NCBI GenBank assembly: GCA_947034895.1
Contig: OX344763.1
Location: 3,164,501-3,228,500 of the forward strand
Source of the DNA: Rhytidiadelphus loreus
Taxonomy: Eukaryota; Streptophyta; Bryopsida; Hypnales; Hylocomiaceae
Reading direction: 5' to 3'
DNA length: 64,000 nucleotides
Shown: positions 34,053 through 44,571 of the stretch, piece after piece
Position numbering within the stretch: the first letter of the stretch is position 1
Layout: every line of letters begins with the position of its first letter
Translations under genes and position numbers: made by a program
Notes under the pieces: generated by a model
Database searches by the model: none
What the model saw: only the letters and a program-made list of their open reading frames with translations
What the model was told of the DNA's origin: nothing

Positions 34053-34493
34053 ACATACGAAGAGCTTAGCATTCTTTAAAAAATGCAGTTCCACATGTGA
34101 ATTTATATGCTCCACAAACTCGTCATTGGCCTTTCTCCAAAGCGGTCCCCAACTACTCATTTCTTCATTTGTGAAATCCATGCTCTCACCTACCTTGTTT
34201 GTGGTGGAAACGTAAAGGGCGGCAACTCCTGGTCGGTACCCGTGGCAAAACTCCTGCTCCAGCTTCTTTATGTCACAAGCCAATGTTGGTCGGACCATTG
34301 GCATCGCCACTAGCCTGCACAAAGGGATTGGAAACCGAAATAGCTTCTCAGGTTGCATTTGCAAAGATACAAGTGTTGCCACGGAGTCCACCTTTTGAAT
34401 GAGGCGGAGTTCATCTTCAAGAAGCTCTTTTTCCTCATCCTCTACAACATCCTCGTCCATTGCATCTCCTTCACCTAGGACCCCAATTTCGGG

Positions 34494-34496
34494 CTA
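34494..34496 (-). other. in-frame TAG near the start of the ParB-like exon
   Basis: From ATG at 34566-34568 the frame reads MESSPINQTQEE ... GTDDTT, then TAG, then PEIGVLGEGDAMDEDVV. CAG to TAG would explain it. Alternatively translation starts at the ATG at 34458-34460. Confidence 0.55.
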
Positions 34497-34766
34497 AGTG
34501 GTGTCATCTGTCCCTGGGGTCTCCAATATACACTCCTCTTGAGTTTGATTGATAGGAGAGGATTCCATCTGCAACATCATTTATAAATGATTCAAAATAT
34601 TGAAATATAAAATCAATTATAGAAGTGTGTACAAAGTTTAGAGATGAAATAAAAGCATAGAAACCATTCTTTACTATAAAACGCATTAACTTTTATGACA
34701 AGATGAAGCAAAGCTCTCAATGAAAATTGCATACATTCAATAGGTCTCTGCTGAATATGTATTGAT

Positions 34767-35270
34767 CTACCAACTCTCAATAGATATCAATTCCAATCCA
34801 CAGGAATCGACATCAACATCCTCATCTTCATCTGAACTGAGGTGGATTATGACCACCTCATGTCTGCCTATGGGGGCGTTGGTTGCACAACTACAAAAAG
34901 TATCAATATTGTCACCAACTGAAGTGCATGACTCGCTGGATGAGCTATACTCTGTCTCTGAGCTCTCATCTGAGAAAATGGGTGCCTTCCGCTTCCGGGA
35001 CAGAGGGCCTGAAATATGACTAGCCATAGGTTCTTCTTCAAATTGGTCAACAACGCGATCAGCAGCATCCATGATCTCATTGAAGCTTACCAGATCAAGT
35101 TCATCATCTTCATCACCCGATTTGTCACTGGAAATCTCGATGTCAGAGTTTGCCTTCGATAGTGACAGCTTTGGCTGAGATGGTCCTGCCACATCACCAA
35201 CAGGGACTATGCCATCTACAACCATGACTGGTGAAGCATGAGCTATATTTCCACTGCCTAGATGTATCTG
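34767..35270 (-). CDS. acidic Ser/Asp-rich exon, possibly 5' part of the methyltransferase-like gene
   Basis: The acceptor CTTGCAG precedes IHLGSGNIAHASPVMVVDG. The exon is rich in Asp/Glu/Ser (DKSGDEDDELDL, SDESSETEYSSSSESC) and has a basic patch SRKRKAP that could be a nuclear signal. It is in phase with the exon at 40196-39977. Its end (ESW then TAG at 34767) does not join in phase to the exon at 34568, so it may end a separate short gene. Confidence 0.45.
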   Translation of the reverse strand, partial: QIHLGSGNIAHASPVMVVDGIVPVGDVAGPSQPKLSLSKANSDIEISSDKSGDEDDELDLVSFNEIMDAADRVVDQFEEEPMASHISGPLSRKRKAPIFSDESSETEYSSSSESCTSVGDNIDTFCSCATNAPIGRHEVVIIHLSSDEDEDVDVDSCGLELISIESW

Positions 35271-36085
35271 CAAGTGGAAAGAAAAGGACATTAGTACTTG
35301 AAACTCAAACAAAAATTCCATTTTGCACTTGAATGGGAAATCTGTGAGCTGTTCAACTCTAGAGACCATCATATGGGATTTCTATCCCGAAAGGGTAAGA
35401 AGATGAAAAATTCAAATGTCTTTTAATTCTCTACTAAGGTAGGAGTCTCTAAAATGAAGTGACCATTATGAATGGACCCCATTGAATGAATAAACGAAAA
35501 AAATGCTATTTAATTGTAAGAGCCGATTGAAGAAAATGACTTTCTTTTAGCTATTGCAAGTGAATGATTTAAAGAATACCTTGAGACATAAATAGGATTA
35601 AGGGTTAAGGGTTAAAAAGAAACCCTTTGAAAATCGATAAGTAACAAGAAAATGCTTCCAAAAATATGAAACCACTTGTGTTAGATTCCTCTTCAAATTT
35701 CCAGTATCTGATATAAATCTTATTCAAAACTTCCATTACTTATAGGGTAGATTGGTAGAATACCCCATACCTAAGTTATAAAGGAATTACAACAAAAATA
35801 ATATTGTACTTCAGAGAGAGTTTGGATAAAGATTTATAAATTAATAAAGTTAGATCTGAAACTAATATTATTAAATCATTAATTAAAATAATAAAGTCTA
35901 ACAATAAGATAATATTTAATATAAAAGAAAAAAAAATCTAAAAATCAAATAAAAAAATCTATAATTAAAAGAAAATAATAATAAATATATTCAATATTCA
36001 TTCTTCATTATAACTATAAAAAAATCAAGACTAAATATTAAATATGAACCGAAATTGTATGAATTTTAAATTTGTGGACCCGATC
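35271..36085. other. AT-rich intergenic or intronic stretch
   Basis: No ORF and no strong repeat. AT content is very high at 35830-36050. Confidence 0.5.
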
Positions 36086-36090
36086 TAGTA

Positions 36091-36800
36091 AAAGATCCCG
36101 AATATCCAATTATCCAGGAGCTCAGACTCTTAGCGGCACACTCCGATCGAATCTTGAACCTGAACAGCACCTGCCTAGATTTAAAAAAAATTTCAAGCTC
36201 ATGACCTGAGTTCTTGCACCCTAGAACCCAAGACAAATCAAGATTAGAAATTGGAACTCATGATCCGACAACTGAAATTGCAAGCAACCGATCCATTCAA
36301 AGATCCCGAATACACAAGTTCCAAATCCGTATCCAGGAGCTCAAACTCTCAGTAGCGCACTAGGATCGAATCTTGAACTTGAACAGCACCTGGTTAGATT
36401 TAAAAAAAATTTCAAGCTCATGACCTGAGTTCTTGCACCCTAGAACCCAAGACAAATCAAGATTAGAAACTGGAACTCATGATCCGACAACTGAAATTGC
36501 AAGCAACCGATCCATTCAAAGATCCCGAATACACAAGTTCCGAATCCGTATCCAGAAGCTCAAACTCACAGCAGCGCACTAGGATCGAATCTTGAACTTG
36601 AACAGCACCTGCTTAGATTTCAAAAAAATTTCAAGCTCATGATCTGAGTTATTGCACCCTTAGAACCCCAAGTCAAATCTAGATTAGAAACTGGACCTCG
36701 TGATCCAAAAACTGACACTGCAACTACCGATCCAGTTGAAGAACCAGAATTTTCAAGAAAATAATCCGTATCCAAGAGCTCAGTGACGCTGAACCACTCT
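36091..36800. repeat. tandem repeat of 208-219 bp, about 3.3 copies
   Basis: Units start with AAAGATCCCGAATA at 36091, 36299 and 36518, with a degenerate fourth start near 36737. Each contains AGGATCGAATCTTGAACTTG, AACAGCACCTG and TTTCAAGCTCATGA. Copies 2 and 3 are nearly identical. No protein frame is conserved. Confidence 0.9.
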
Positions 36801-36911
36801 AACTCCCAAGGTTCATGATGATTAATTTATGTCTAAAATTGACGAGCTCACACACAGAGCTGAAAGATGCTTACGCATCAAAAAGAACAAATTTGAATCC
36901 TTTCCAGATGG

Positions 36912-37029
36912 TCACTTGAGGGGTACCGATTTTGCCAGGTCCACCAAGCACCTTCCAGGCTATAGTCGGATCCGACTAGGCCATGGGTAGCACTAGGTGG
37001 ACTTGCCAAAATCGGTACCCCTCAAGTGA
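36912..37029. repeat. hairpin element, copy 2 (118 bp)
   Basis: Palindrome centred at 36970/36971. The outer 22 bp of each arm (starting TCACTTGAGGGGTACCGATT) pair perfectly; the middle has scattered mismatches; the core is again AGTCGGATCCGACT. Arms differ from copy 1 yet stay self-complementary. Confidence 0.9.
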
Positions 37030-37042
37030 GACCAACTACATT

Positions 37043-38263
37043 CACTATAAGAAACCCGTGTTTTTTGTGGTGTTATGAAGAAATGGGTCATGTTTTCATT
37101 GACATCAATGCATTACAAATTCTGAGCCTATAGGAGGCAGATTTTTGCTAATGTTAGAAAAGAGATGCAGATGTTAGAGCAAAAACATATGGATGACACA
37201 ACGAACGTGTATGTTTTTTTGAACATCAAATAAAACATGGTGACGTATATTAGAACATTCCAAAAAACATGGAAGTGCCATGTCAACTAGGGTTTTGGAA
37301 TTCACTTGGGTAAATTTTTATAAGTTATTGTAGGCTAATGTAAAATGCTGACCGGATGTGAAAAAAATTGGGAAAGGGTAGCCATGTGGCATGCTTTGAA
37401 AAGAAACGAAAATGGATGGATGTATACTATGGATGAAAAAAAAATCTCTTTATACAAGTGGGGCAATAGGAAGTAAGACAAACCATATGGGATATGTAAA
37501 GTAAAATTTTTGTTCAAAATTGAATGTCTAATTAAACATCCATATGTTTAAAACAACTTCCAGATGTTGGAAATAACATGAAGATGTCAAAAAAAACATC
37601 CTCATGTCTAAAACAACATCCACACACAATGTTGTCAAGTTCTCATTTGTGAATTATCCCATATCTTTTGTCATGGATGGACAACAAATTTCAGTATAAA
37701 AGAGACCTCTCCACCCTCCATTTTTACTAAATGCCAATGAAATAATTACTTGACTTTGCCATTAAAGATTCTTTTGATGGTAGATAGTAAATTCTTCGTG
37801 AATTTGACAATTTCACTTGTTCATTTCTTTTGGAATTTAAAAATAATAATAATTTCATGTAATTAAATTATTATTATTTTTATATAATTTTATATAATTT
37901 TTTTAAATAATTATTTCATACAATTAATACCATTTGTGATTTTCAGCGAGCCACGTCATGTGTTGTATTGTCATGATGATTTTTTTATTAATAAAAAAGG
38001 ACATTGCCCAAACAAAAAAAGATGATGTGGCAGCCATGTGGCATCTACGTGGCAAGCTTTTGGAGGGTGAAAACACAAGGTATCAACAACCGTTTTCATG
38101 AAACATGCAGACATTAGAGCATGTTATAGTAGATTTCAACCGTTTGTGGAAACACCGCCTACAACGGATTTTAGGTGACATTAGAGTTGACATACCTTTA
38201 ATTGAAAAAAACATACTTTTACATCTTTAAAAACACCATAGAAAACGTAGGTTTCTTCTAGTG
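37043..38263. mobile_element. non-autonomous CACTA-like element (1,221 bp)
   Basis: The left end CACTATAAGAAACCCGTG and the inverted right end CACTAGAAGAAACCTACG match at 14 of 18 positions, and both continue with TTTT and GGTGTT. ATT precedes (37040-37042) and ATT follows (38264-38266), the 3-bp duplication of CACTA elements. It has no transposase-like ORF. Internal motifs such as AACATCC and GATGT recur. The ends differ from those of the 12.7-kb element after CACTA, so it belongs to another subfamily. Confidence 0.8.
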
Positions 38264-38465
38264 ATTGACGAGCGAGGCTGTAAAAAATGGCTCTTCAACT
38301 TCAAAGATTTGGACCGGCAGCGCATCAGTGACCCACAAACCGCAACGAATCAGTGTCTCACAAAATCGGACCCGCAACGCATCAGTGCCTCACTAAATCA
38401 AACCCGCAACGCATCAAGGTCTCTTCCAAAAAAATCACAACTAAAGTTTTGAGTTCGGAATGGAG

Positions 38466-38589
38466 TGTCACGCTCGTGGGTATCGATATGGGGGGGTCCC
38501 GCTGCTGCCACCCCAAGCCTAGTCGGATCCGACTAGAGGCTGGCGGGGGTTTGCTGGACCTGCCCAAAAAGGTATCCACCAACGTGACA
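38466..38589. repeat. hairpin element, copy 3 (124 bp)
   Basis: Palindrome centred at 38527/38528 with arms of 62 bp. Ends are TGTCACG and CGTGACA. The core CTAGTCGGATCCGACTAG is perfect, with several mismatches in mid-arm. Confidence 0.85.
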
Positions 38590-38639
38590 TTCATTTTTTT
38601 TTTTTAAATTTCTTGTTTTCTCCCGCAAAAGTCAAGGGC

Positions 38640-39110
38640 TCGACATTGGGATCTCGGGACAGTGAAACTGCCACAATTTCAAATCCAAATTGTTGAATAG
38701 CTCGGCACCAGGAGCTCGGGACAGTCAAACTGCCAAAGCTAGGGATAATCAAACAAAGATTCTGAACCAAAAATTTCTAAGAGCTCGGGACCAGAAGCTC
38801 GGGAAAGTCAAACTGCCAAAGCGGAAGCACCGAAGCACAATCAAACGAAGATTTTGAACCGAAAATTTCTAAAAGCTCGGTACGAGGATCTCGACACAAT
38901 CAGACTTCAACAAAGATTGGGGCAGTCAAATTCACAGAGCTCCTACCATTTCTAAGGTCGCGAGGCAATGAAATTCACAGAGCTCCTGTAGTCAGATTTC
39001 AAGAGCTCGGGACTACATTTCACGTTCAAGATTTCAAGTTTGTGATTTCTAGATGAACCAGGAGTACCACCGTCAAATTTCAAGAAGCAGCGTCAAATTT
39101 CAAGAGAATC
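38640..39110. repeat. degenerate AGCTCGGGAC-type repeat block
   Basis: AGCTCGGGACAGTCAAACTG near 38718 and a close variant near 38798 are followed by CCAAAG. Further variants with AATTTCTAAGAGCTCGG follow. No ORF. Confidence 0.6.
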
Positions 39111-39970
39111 TTCTTGTACGGGTCCTGATCTCCTTCAGTCAAAACAACAACTACATTTATGATAAATGAAAAAACCATGCGCAAACTAAAATTTTTACCT
39201 GGATTTCTGGACGAGGAGACTTCGCCAAGCTTCTTGGCTATTGGATCGACGAATCCTCACGCGAGCGACTTCTCAAGTTCATCTTCCTGCTATCCTTCTG
39301 AATGCCTACGAAACACAAGGGTGGTAAGAAGCTGAGCAACGTGGCCCAACGTTTTTGATTATGCAAGGGTGGTAAGAAGCTCAGCAGCATGGAGAAGGCT
39401 GGATATGCATAGCCCAGCGTCGAGATGAGTGGAGCAGCGGATCCCAACATGGCCCAACGTTTTCAAAATTAGTAACTTCCGTGTGGATCATTCACTTTCC
39501 CGGCTTGCATGCTAATTTTGCATGCTACCTAATCCTCAGCGGCGGTACGTTGCATCAGGACCAAGTTTAATCAGCAACTTGCTTTATAATCAATCAGTAC
39601 TTTGAGTTTTACAATTCGGGTCCCCCCATGGATCGGTTGGACCTATCGGATCTCGAATGGGGTGAATCTTACATCACTGAGCTTTTGAATCTAATAGATC
39701 TCTCGAAAATAAAAGAGAAATATTATAAAATTACACATCATCAGAACTTTAAAGAAGATGTGACAATACTTATTATTTTCTTTAATATTCAAATAGAGAA
39801 ATAAGTCATTTACCCACATTTATATAGCTTAGAATTCAACCCTATCTGTCCCCTCCATCTACAATATACAATATGGTTACTTCTTAATTGAAAATAGAAA
39901 ACCCTTCTTGAAATATAATCCATCTTCCTTAATTGTCAAAGACTTAAGCAAAGAAAAGTGAGTTTGAGGG
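39111..39970. other. no gene seen
   Basis: Contains a short direct repeat (GGTGGTAAGAAGCT at 39322 and 39369; GTGGCCCAACGTTTT-type segments near 39340 and 39450). Otherwise nothing supported. Confidence 0.45.
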
Positions 39971-39976
39971 ACTTAC

Positions 39977-40196
39977 GCTAGGAAAGACGTCGGGAAGTGT
40001 TGCACCGTGACCATGAAAAGTATCTTGTGAATCCTCTTGAGGTGTTTCTATAATCTGATCATCGTCATGTTCATGTCCGGCACTCTCTCCTCCTCCATAC
40101 TGAAGAATTCTACGCGGATCACCAGGTGCTCCAGTCGCTGTCTTAGACACTATCTTCCTTGCTCGAGTCATCCTCAATTGCGCAAGGGCCTTCCTA
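39977..40196 (-). CDS. candidate 5' exon (about 73 codons)
   Basis: Acceptor-like TCATCTAG precedes KALAQLRMTRARKIVSKTAT. Donor GTAAGT lies at 39976-39971 after LPDVFPS. The exon is Gly/Asp/His-rich (YGGGESAGHEHDDDQ). It joins in phase 0 to the exon at 35270, across a 4.7-kb intron that holds a tandem repeat, a CACTA-like element and two hairpins. Met within MTRARKIV could be the start. Confidence 0.4.
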
Positions 40197-42142
40197 GATG
40201 AGAAATAGAACACCCTAAACTTTCTACGTTTTTTTTTCAGAATTGGATAAAGTAGTGAAGAGCTATCTTTGCTTATAAGCATGGAGTGCCCACAAACGCA
40301 GTGAACTACGATGCCACAAGCCCACAAACTACGGTGAACCTAAACCCTAAACCTAAAGGAGTTTGCTTCATGTGAGCATCAGAAAGACCGATTGCGAGGG
40401 CAGCGGGATCTACTTATACTCACTTTTTGGTCGGGTTGCGCCGGCTGGAACTTACGGTAATTACATTCTCCCTGACATTTGGCCTTTGATTCTTAAAGGA
40501 AAATACGGTAGATACCACCATTTTCAAGTTGCCGTCAGTACATAAGTAACCGTCACTGGCTTTCATCCATCGCATTAATAAGTAGTTAATGTCTCAAATC
40601 CTGCGTAAGAGATAATTACAATCAATTGCACAACTACTATATCTACAGAAGTTATGACTTGGAATTGTAACAAAACCGCTATACGCATGCAATTATATCT
40701 TGATATACCCATTGAATTATATCTTATTAAATACATTTATTTCTGCCTAAACACATTCAATTATATGTACTCCTAATGCCTATACACATTCAATTTTATT
40801 CAAGGCAAAGGTGATCAACAAGTAGAGAAGATGAAGGCACCTATAATTGTTTTGGAATAGTGCAAAGTGAAAGTTTTTTTTTTTGGTGTACCGATACAAG
40901 TGATGGAAATTCCATACAATTTTTTGATTTGATAACTTCTAATGCCATTATCTTGTCTTCTAGGAAGAAGAAATGTGGTAGCACTAATGCTTATGTCTAT
41001 ATTCTTCCAATTGTGATCATTCAAGAAGTTATTTTTTCCTCATTGCTTCCTACTTTTTTGCTCACTTTTGTGTCATACGCTTATTGGTTCGAATCTTGAA
41101 AAGGATATTTCCATGCATCCCAAATAGATGTAGATGCATAATTGAGGGACATACATTTGATAGTGTTTCAAGTCTAATAAGTCCCACATAGGGCATTTTT
41201 GAAATGGATTATACATGCACATAGCACCCATAATAGAAAGTCTACAAAATTCACTTTTGTACTTCTCTCCCCTTGTATTTGATAAAAGAATATGGATAAA
41301 AAAATATAGATAAAAAATAGGGACCAAAGATATTTAGGGACACTATGGTTAAAAAAATATGGATAAAACATATGGATAAAGAAACATGGATAAAGAACAT
41401 GGATAAAAAAATATGGATGAAATAAAATAAAATAATATAAAGGTGAAATTGTGAAAAGTAATTTATAACCTCCAAGCTTTTTAAATGCATTAACAAGTCC
41501 ATCCCAAATTCTGGATGTATGCCGAAAACCCTAAACCCTATCCTTGCTCAAAATGGATAACTAAATGAATATCCACTTGATTCATAATCCCTTTAATTAA
41601 TTTTAATAAGGGAGCATTGTTTACATATAAAGTTCTTTAATTTTCCTCACAACCATTTATTTTGACAAGTCATTCATTCTTTATGGAGACTTTATAAAAA
41701 TCATTCTACACCACAAGTGTAGTTGAAATGAATGGTAGAACCCAAAATCAAGTTTCCTACTATATATTTAATTTATATGTAAAGTATACTATGCCATTTA
41801 TAGATGTTTTTTCCTAATAGAGAATGGTGTAAAGGAATCTTGAGCTAGTCAACCATAAATGATGCATTCAGTTGGTGAAAATGAAATTTTATTGAACATT
41901 GGTTGTAAATATGGCAACGTATTGAATGCTGATGGGACGCCGGTTAGTAATGGGTGCCTTCACCTTGGTGGCGTGATTGGAGAAAATAATAGGCCACCAA
42001 CTTTTGTTAGGTTAGCTTCCACAGAAAATGAGGTTAAAAGGAAAAAAACATGGCCAAGTGTTTCAAGAACCTTACTTGTAGTTAAAGTGGACTCAATGAT
42101 CGGTAGTCTCCATTTCTTGTATTCGCATAGCAGAGTGGCACA
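40197..42142. other. intergenic; minisatellite at 41287-41430
   Basis: A degenerate AAAAATATGGATAAA repeat occurs about ten times at 41287-41430. A CCCTAAACCCTA tract is at about 41530. A frame at 41859-42161 is open but shows no family signature and may be 5'-UTR of the MULE-like gene. Confidence 0.5.
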
Positions 42143-42853
42143 ATGGCTTCCATTCAAGTAGATGGTCATCAGGTCCCACTTGTTTTTCCAGTAGAAGATG
42201 GCAAATATGCCACAATATCTAGTCACCTCCTTCATGTCCGCTTTAGGTTCTTAGAGTCGTCAATCTATGTCGAAGAAGAGAAGAAGTCAGAATCAGGTGA
42301 ATTATTGGAATCTATCCCTATTGTGAAGTCTGTCTCCGAAGAAGGTCATTGTTGGTATCTGCCTTCGGGAAATTACAGGGCTTATGGTCTTCCTCTATCC
42401 TTGGTAGCTGCATCCACGGAGATACTAAGTCGAGAGTCATATAATTTGACTGTAGATATGCCTTACATGTGTGGTTCAATATCACCTACTACACCTCATG
42501 AAGTGTCTCCCGTGCTAAAAAGTAGTGCAATCATCCGGAAAGTGAAGGTTGAGAAATTAGACCCTATCATAGAGTTGTCTAGTGAATCAGAAGGTGAGTC
42601 CCCTCACTTGACACTTCAAACGCGACCATCTGCAATTCCAAGTGGCTCACATGAGATGGATATCCAAAAGTCTGTATGGGACACCCCTTCTAGTAGTCAT
42701 ACGTTGTCTTCACATTTACGTCCACCAATGCATCCAACGCTTGTTGAACGAGTAAGCATTATGGATTGCTTGAAGCGGCTAGCCACTGTTCGCCATTCTT
42801 GTAATGAGTTGTCAACAATGGATCTTCATGATGCCATGAAGCACCACCGTGTG

Positions 42854-42856
42854 TAG
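42854..42856 (+). other. in-frame TAG in the MULE-like gene (first)
   Basis: HHRV-TAG-FLPAVYNGDVVFELPP: same frame open on both sides for over 200 codons. CAG to TAG would fit. Confidence 0.6.
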
Positions 42857-43852
42857 TTTCTACCTGCAGTTTACAATGGCGATGTTGTCTTCGAGCTGCC
42901 TCCATGCCGCTCTTCATCTTCAGCGGCTAAGAACTTGGAGGGAATGGACAAGCGTTACGACGGACATCCTTGGTGTAAGGTACTGACAACAAACATCCAA
43001 AACACAGACAACTTGAAGTTTCGTAAGTCCTACTGCGCTGGCCATCTTGCTTGTTTGAACGTGGAATGCGATTATTTAAAGAGAGCTTCTAAGAAAAACG
43101 AAACAGAGTGGACTGGATACACCGTGTTTCCGTTTGCAGTGGGGGAAAGTCCTCCCAAAGATTGTACTCTAGTGTGCAAGGTTTGTAAGGTTACACCTAC
43201 TTGTTTGAGTACATGTGATGCTAGGATCTATTATTGCTATACAAATGATCCGAAGAAGACGAAGGCCGCAGTTCACTTTGGGAATCATACTCACCCAGTG
43301 GCAATAGGGATGTATAGAGATTCTACGGAAAAGATTTGTAGACTCATTGCAGAGCAGGTGGCTAAAACACCAATGGCCACGAACTCTGCCATTGCTCTAT
43401 CCTCTAGCAAAGACTTTCTAACAGACTATCTTTTTCACAACGGAGAGGGAGAGAAGAAAATGTTGAGAGGTGAGGAACTAGAGGAGGTCATGGATCGCTT
43501 CCAGTATCTTAGCAGTCCAAATATACGAAATGTAATCTCCTCATTTCGCTCAAACAACCAAGGAGGGGTTATTGACAACATTATGACTATGAAGAAGGAC
43601 TCTAAGTTCGAGTACATACACGACAGTGTCTTTCCTGGACAAGGTAAAGAAAAGGTGTATATATTCAAAATGCTCACCAAAGGACCTGGGAGTGGAGTGG
43701 ACTTGGTGAAGCGTATGCAACCCGGATGTGATCTTCAGAATACATGGATGATGTTTGACCACGTCAAGCGGGTAAAGGAGTGGACCACGATGGCTTGCCA
43801 TGTGTATGATCATGAGTATAAGAAAGTGATGACCATTTCAACATGTGACATG

Positions 43853-43855
43853 TAG
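43853..43855 (+). other. in-frame TAG in the MULE-like gene (second)
   Basis: ISTCDM-TAG-SEDTEIQVQFW. In related proteins Gln follows CDM, so this is the clearest CAG to TAG case on the plus strand. Confidence 0.65.
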
Positions 43856-44471
43856 TCTGAAGATACGGAAATCCAAGTACAGTTTTGGAGATGCTTGAAC
43901 AATGTGATGTCACGGAACGGAGTAGACCATCCGAACTTTAAGGGATTTATGGCAGATAGTGCCATGGCCAATTGGAATGCGGTTCATATTGTCTATGGCA
44001 GTGGGTCGGCCAATGAGAAGATGGAGAATCGTGAGAGGACATGTTTGTTGCATTGGACAACTTCTCTTCAGAAGCACACACAGGAGCATATCAAGGAACC
44101 ATTCCAATACCAACACAATACGATATACAAACAGTACAAAGATTCGAAGACCATGGAGGAGGCCGAAACGCGTTATCTTACAATCCGGTCATGGTGGTTA
44201 TCATCGGGAGCTGCAAGTGAAGAGGCACTTCACCACTGGCTAGCATTTTGGCATTTTCGTTACAGGCAATGGGGCGGCTTCATGCAAATGGTAAGTGTCC
44301 ATGCAATTTGAATATTTATAAGTGTTGTACTCTTTCATAAATGTGTTGTTGTTACCTGCAAAAATGGGTATCTCTATGCATGCATTTGTTGGTTCACGTG
44401 GGGTGGATTGTGATAAGTGATCACCAACTAATTTTTTGAATTATTCAAAATATTGAGGAAATGAAAGTGAA

Positions 44472-44571
44472 GGGTACCCAAAAGCGGAGGTCCAGCTGGT
44501 ACCACTAAGACCTTAGTCGGATCCGACTAAGGTTTTAGTGGTCTTTGATAGGACTCCTGTTTTTGGTATAA
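44472..44571. repeat. hairpin element, copy 4 (100 bp)
   Basis: Palindrome centred at 44521/44522 with the core CCTTAGTCGGATCCGACTAAGG. Arms contain GGTACC and GGTCCAGC blocks also seen in copy 1. It lies inside the intron of the MULE-like gene. Confidence 0.85.

Larger units (their letters stand above)
29898..34568 (-). pseudogene. multi-exon ParB-like / N4-N6 DNA methyltransferase-like gene with in-frame stops
   Basis: Exons on the minus strand, in order: 34568-33904, about 33785-33594, 33464-33270, 33176-32961, 32862-32591, about 32097-31372, 31270-30920, about 30818-30548, about 30435-30255 and about 30165-29898. Most junctions show GT-AG and keep phase; for example MHDIN plus KSTEDSHVKTNL is completed across the first intron. 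Exon 1 has a ParB-like motif VCDGNHRLRAW. Exon 6 is Lys/Glu-rich (REHNDRKKEAREKL). Exon 7 carries a class-beta methyltransferase motif IV position reading DLIFFDCPE, where active enzymes have (D/S/N)PP(Y/W). Exon 8 carries motif I (GDVVLDCTAATG), followed in the next exon by GRHIVALEEDGDIF. TAG codons interrupt the frame at 34494, 31570 and 31540. ParB-methyltransferase fusions are known in phages and bacteria. Active base methylation is doubtful because of the altered motif IV. Confidence 0.6.

Noticed and set aside
41859..42161. 100-codon frame overlapping the start of the MULE-like gene
   Set aside because: It overlaps the better-supported ATG at 42143 in another frame and shows no family signature; possibly 5'-UTR.
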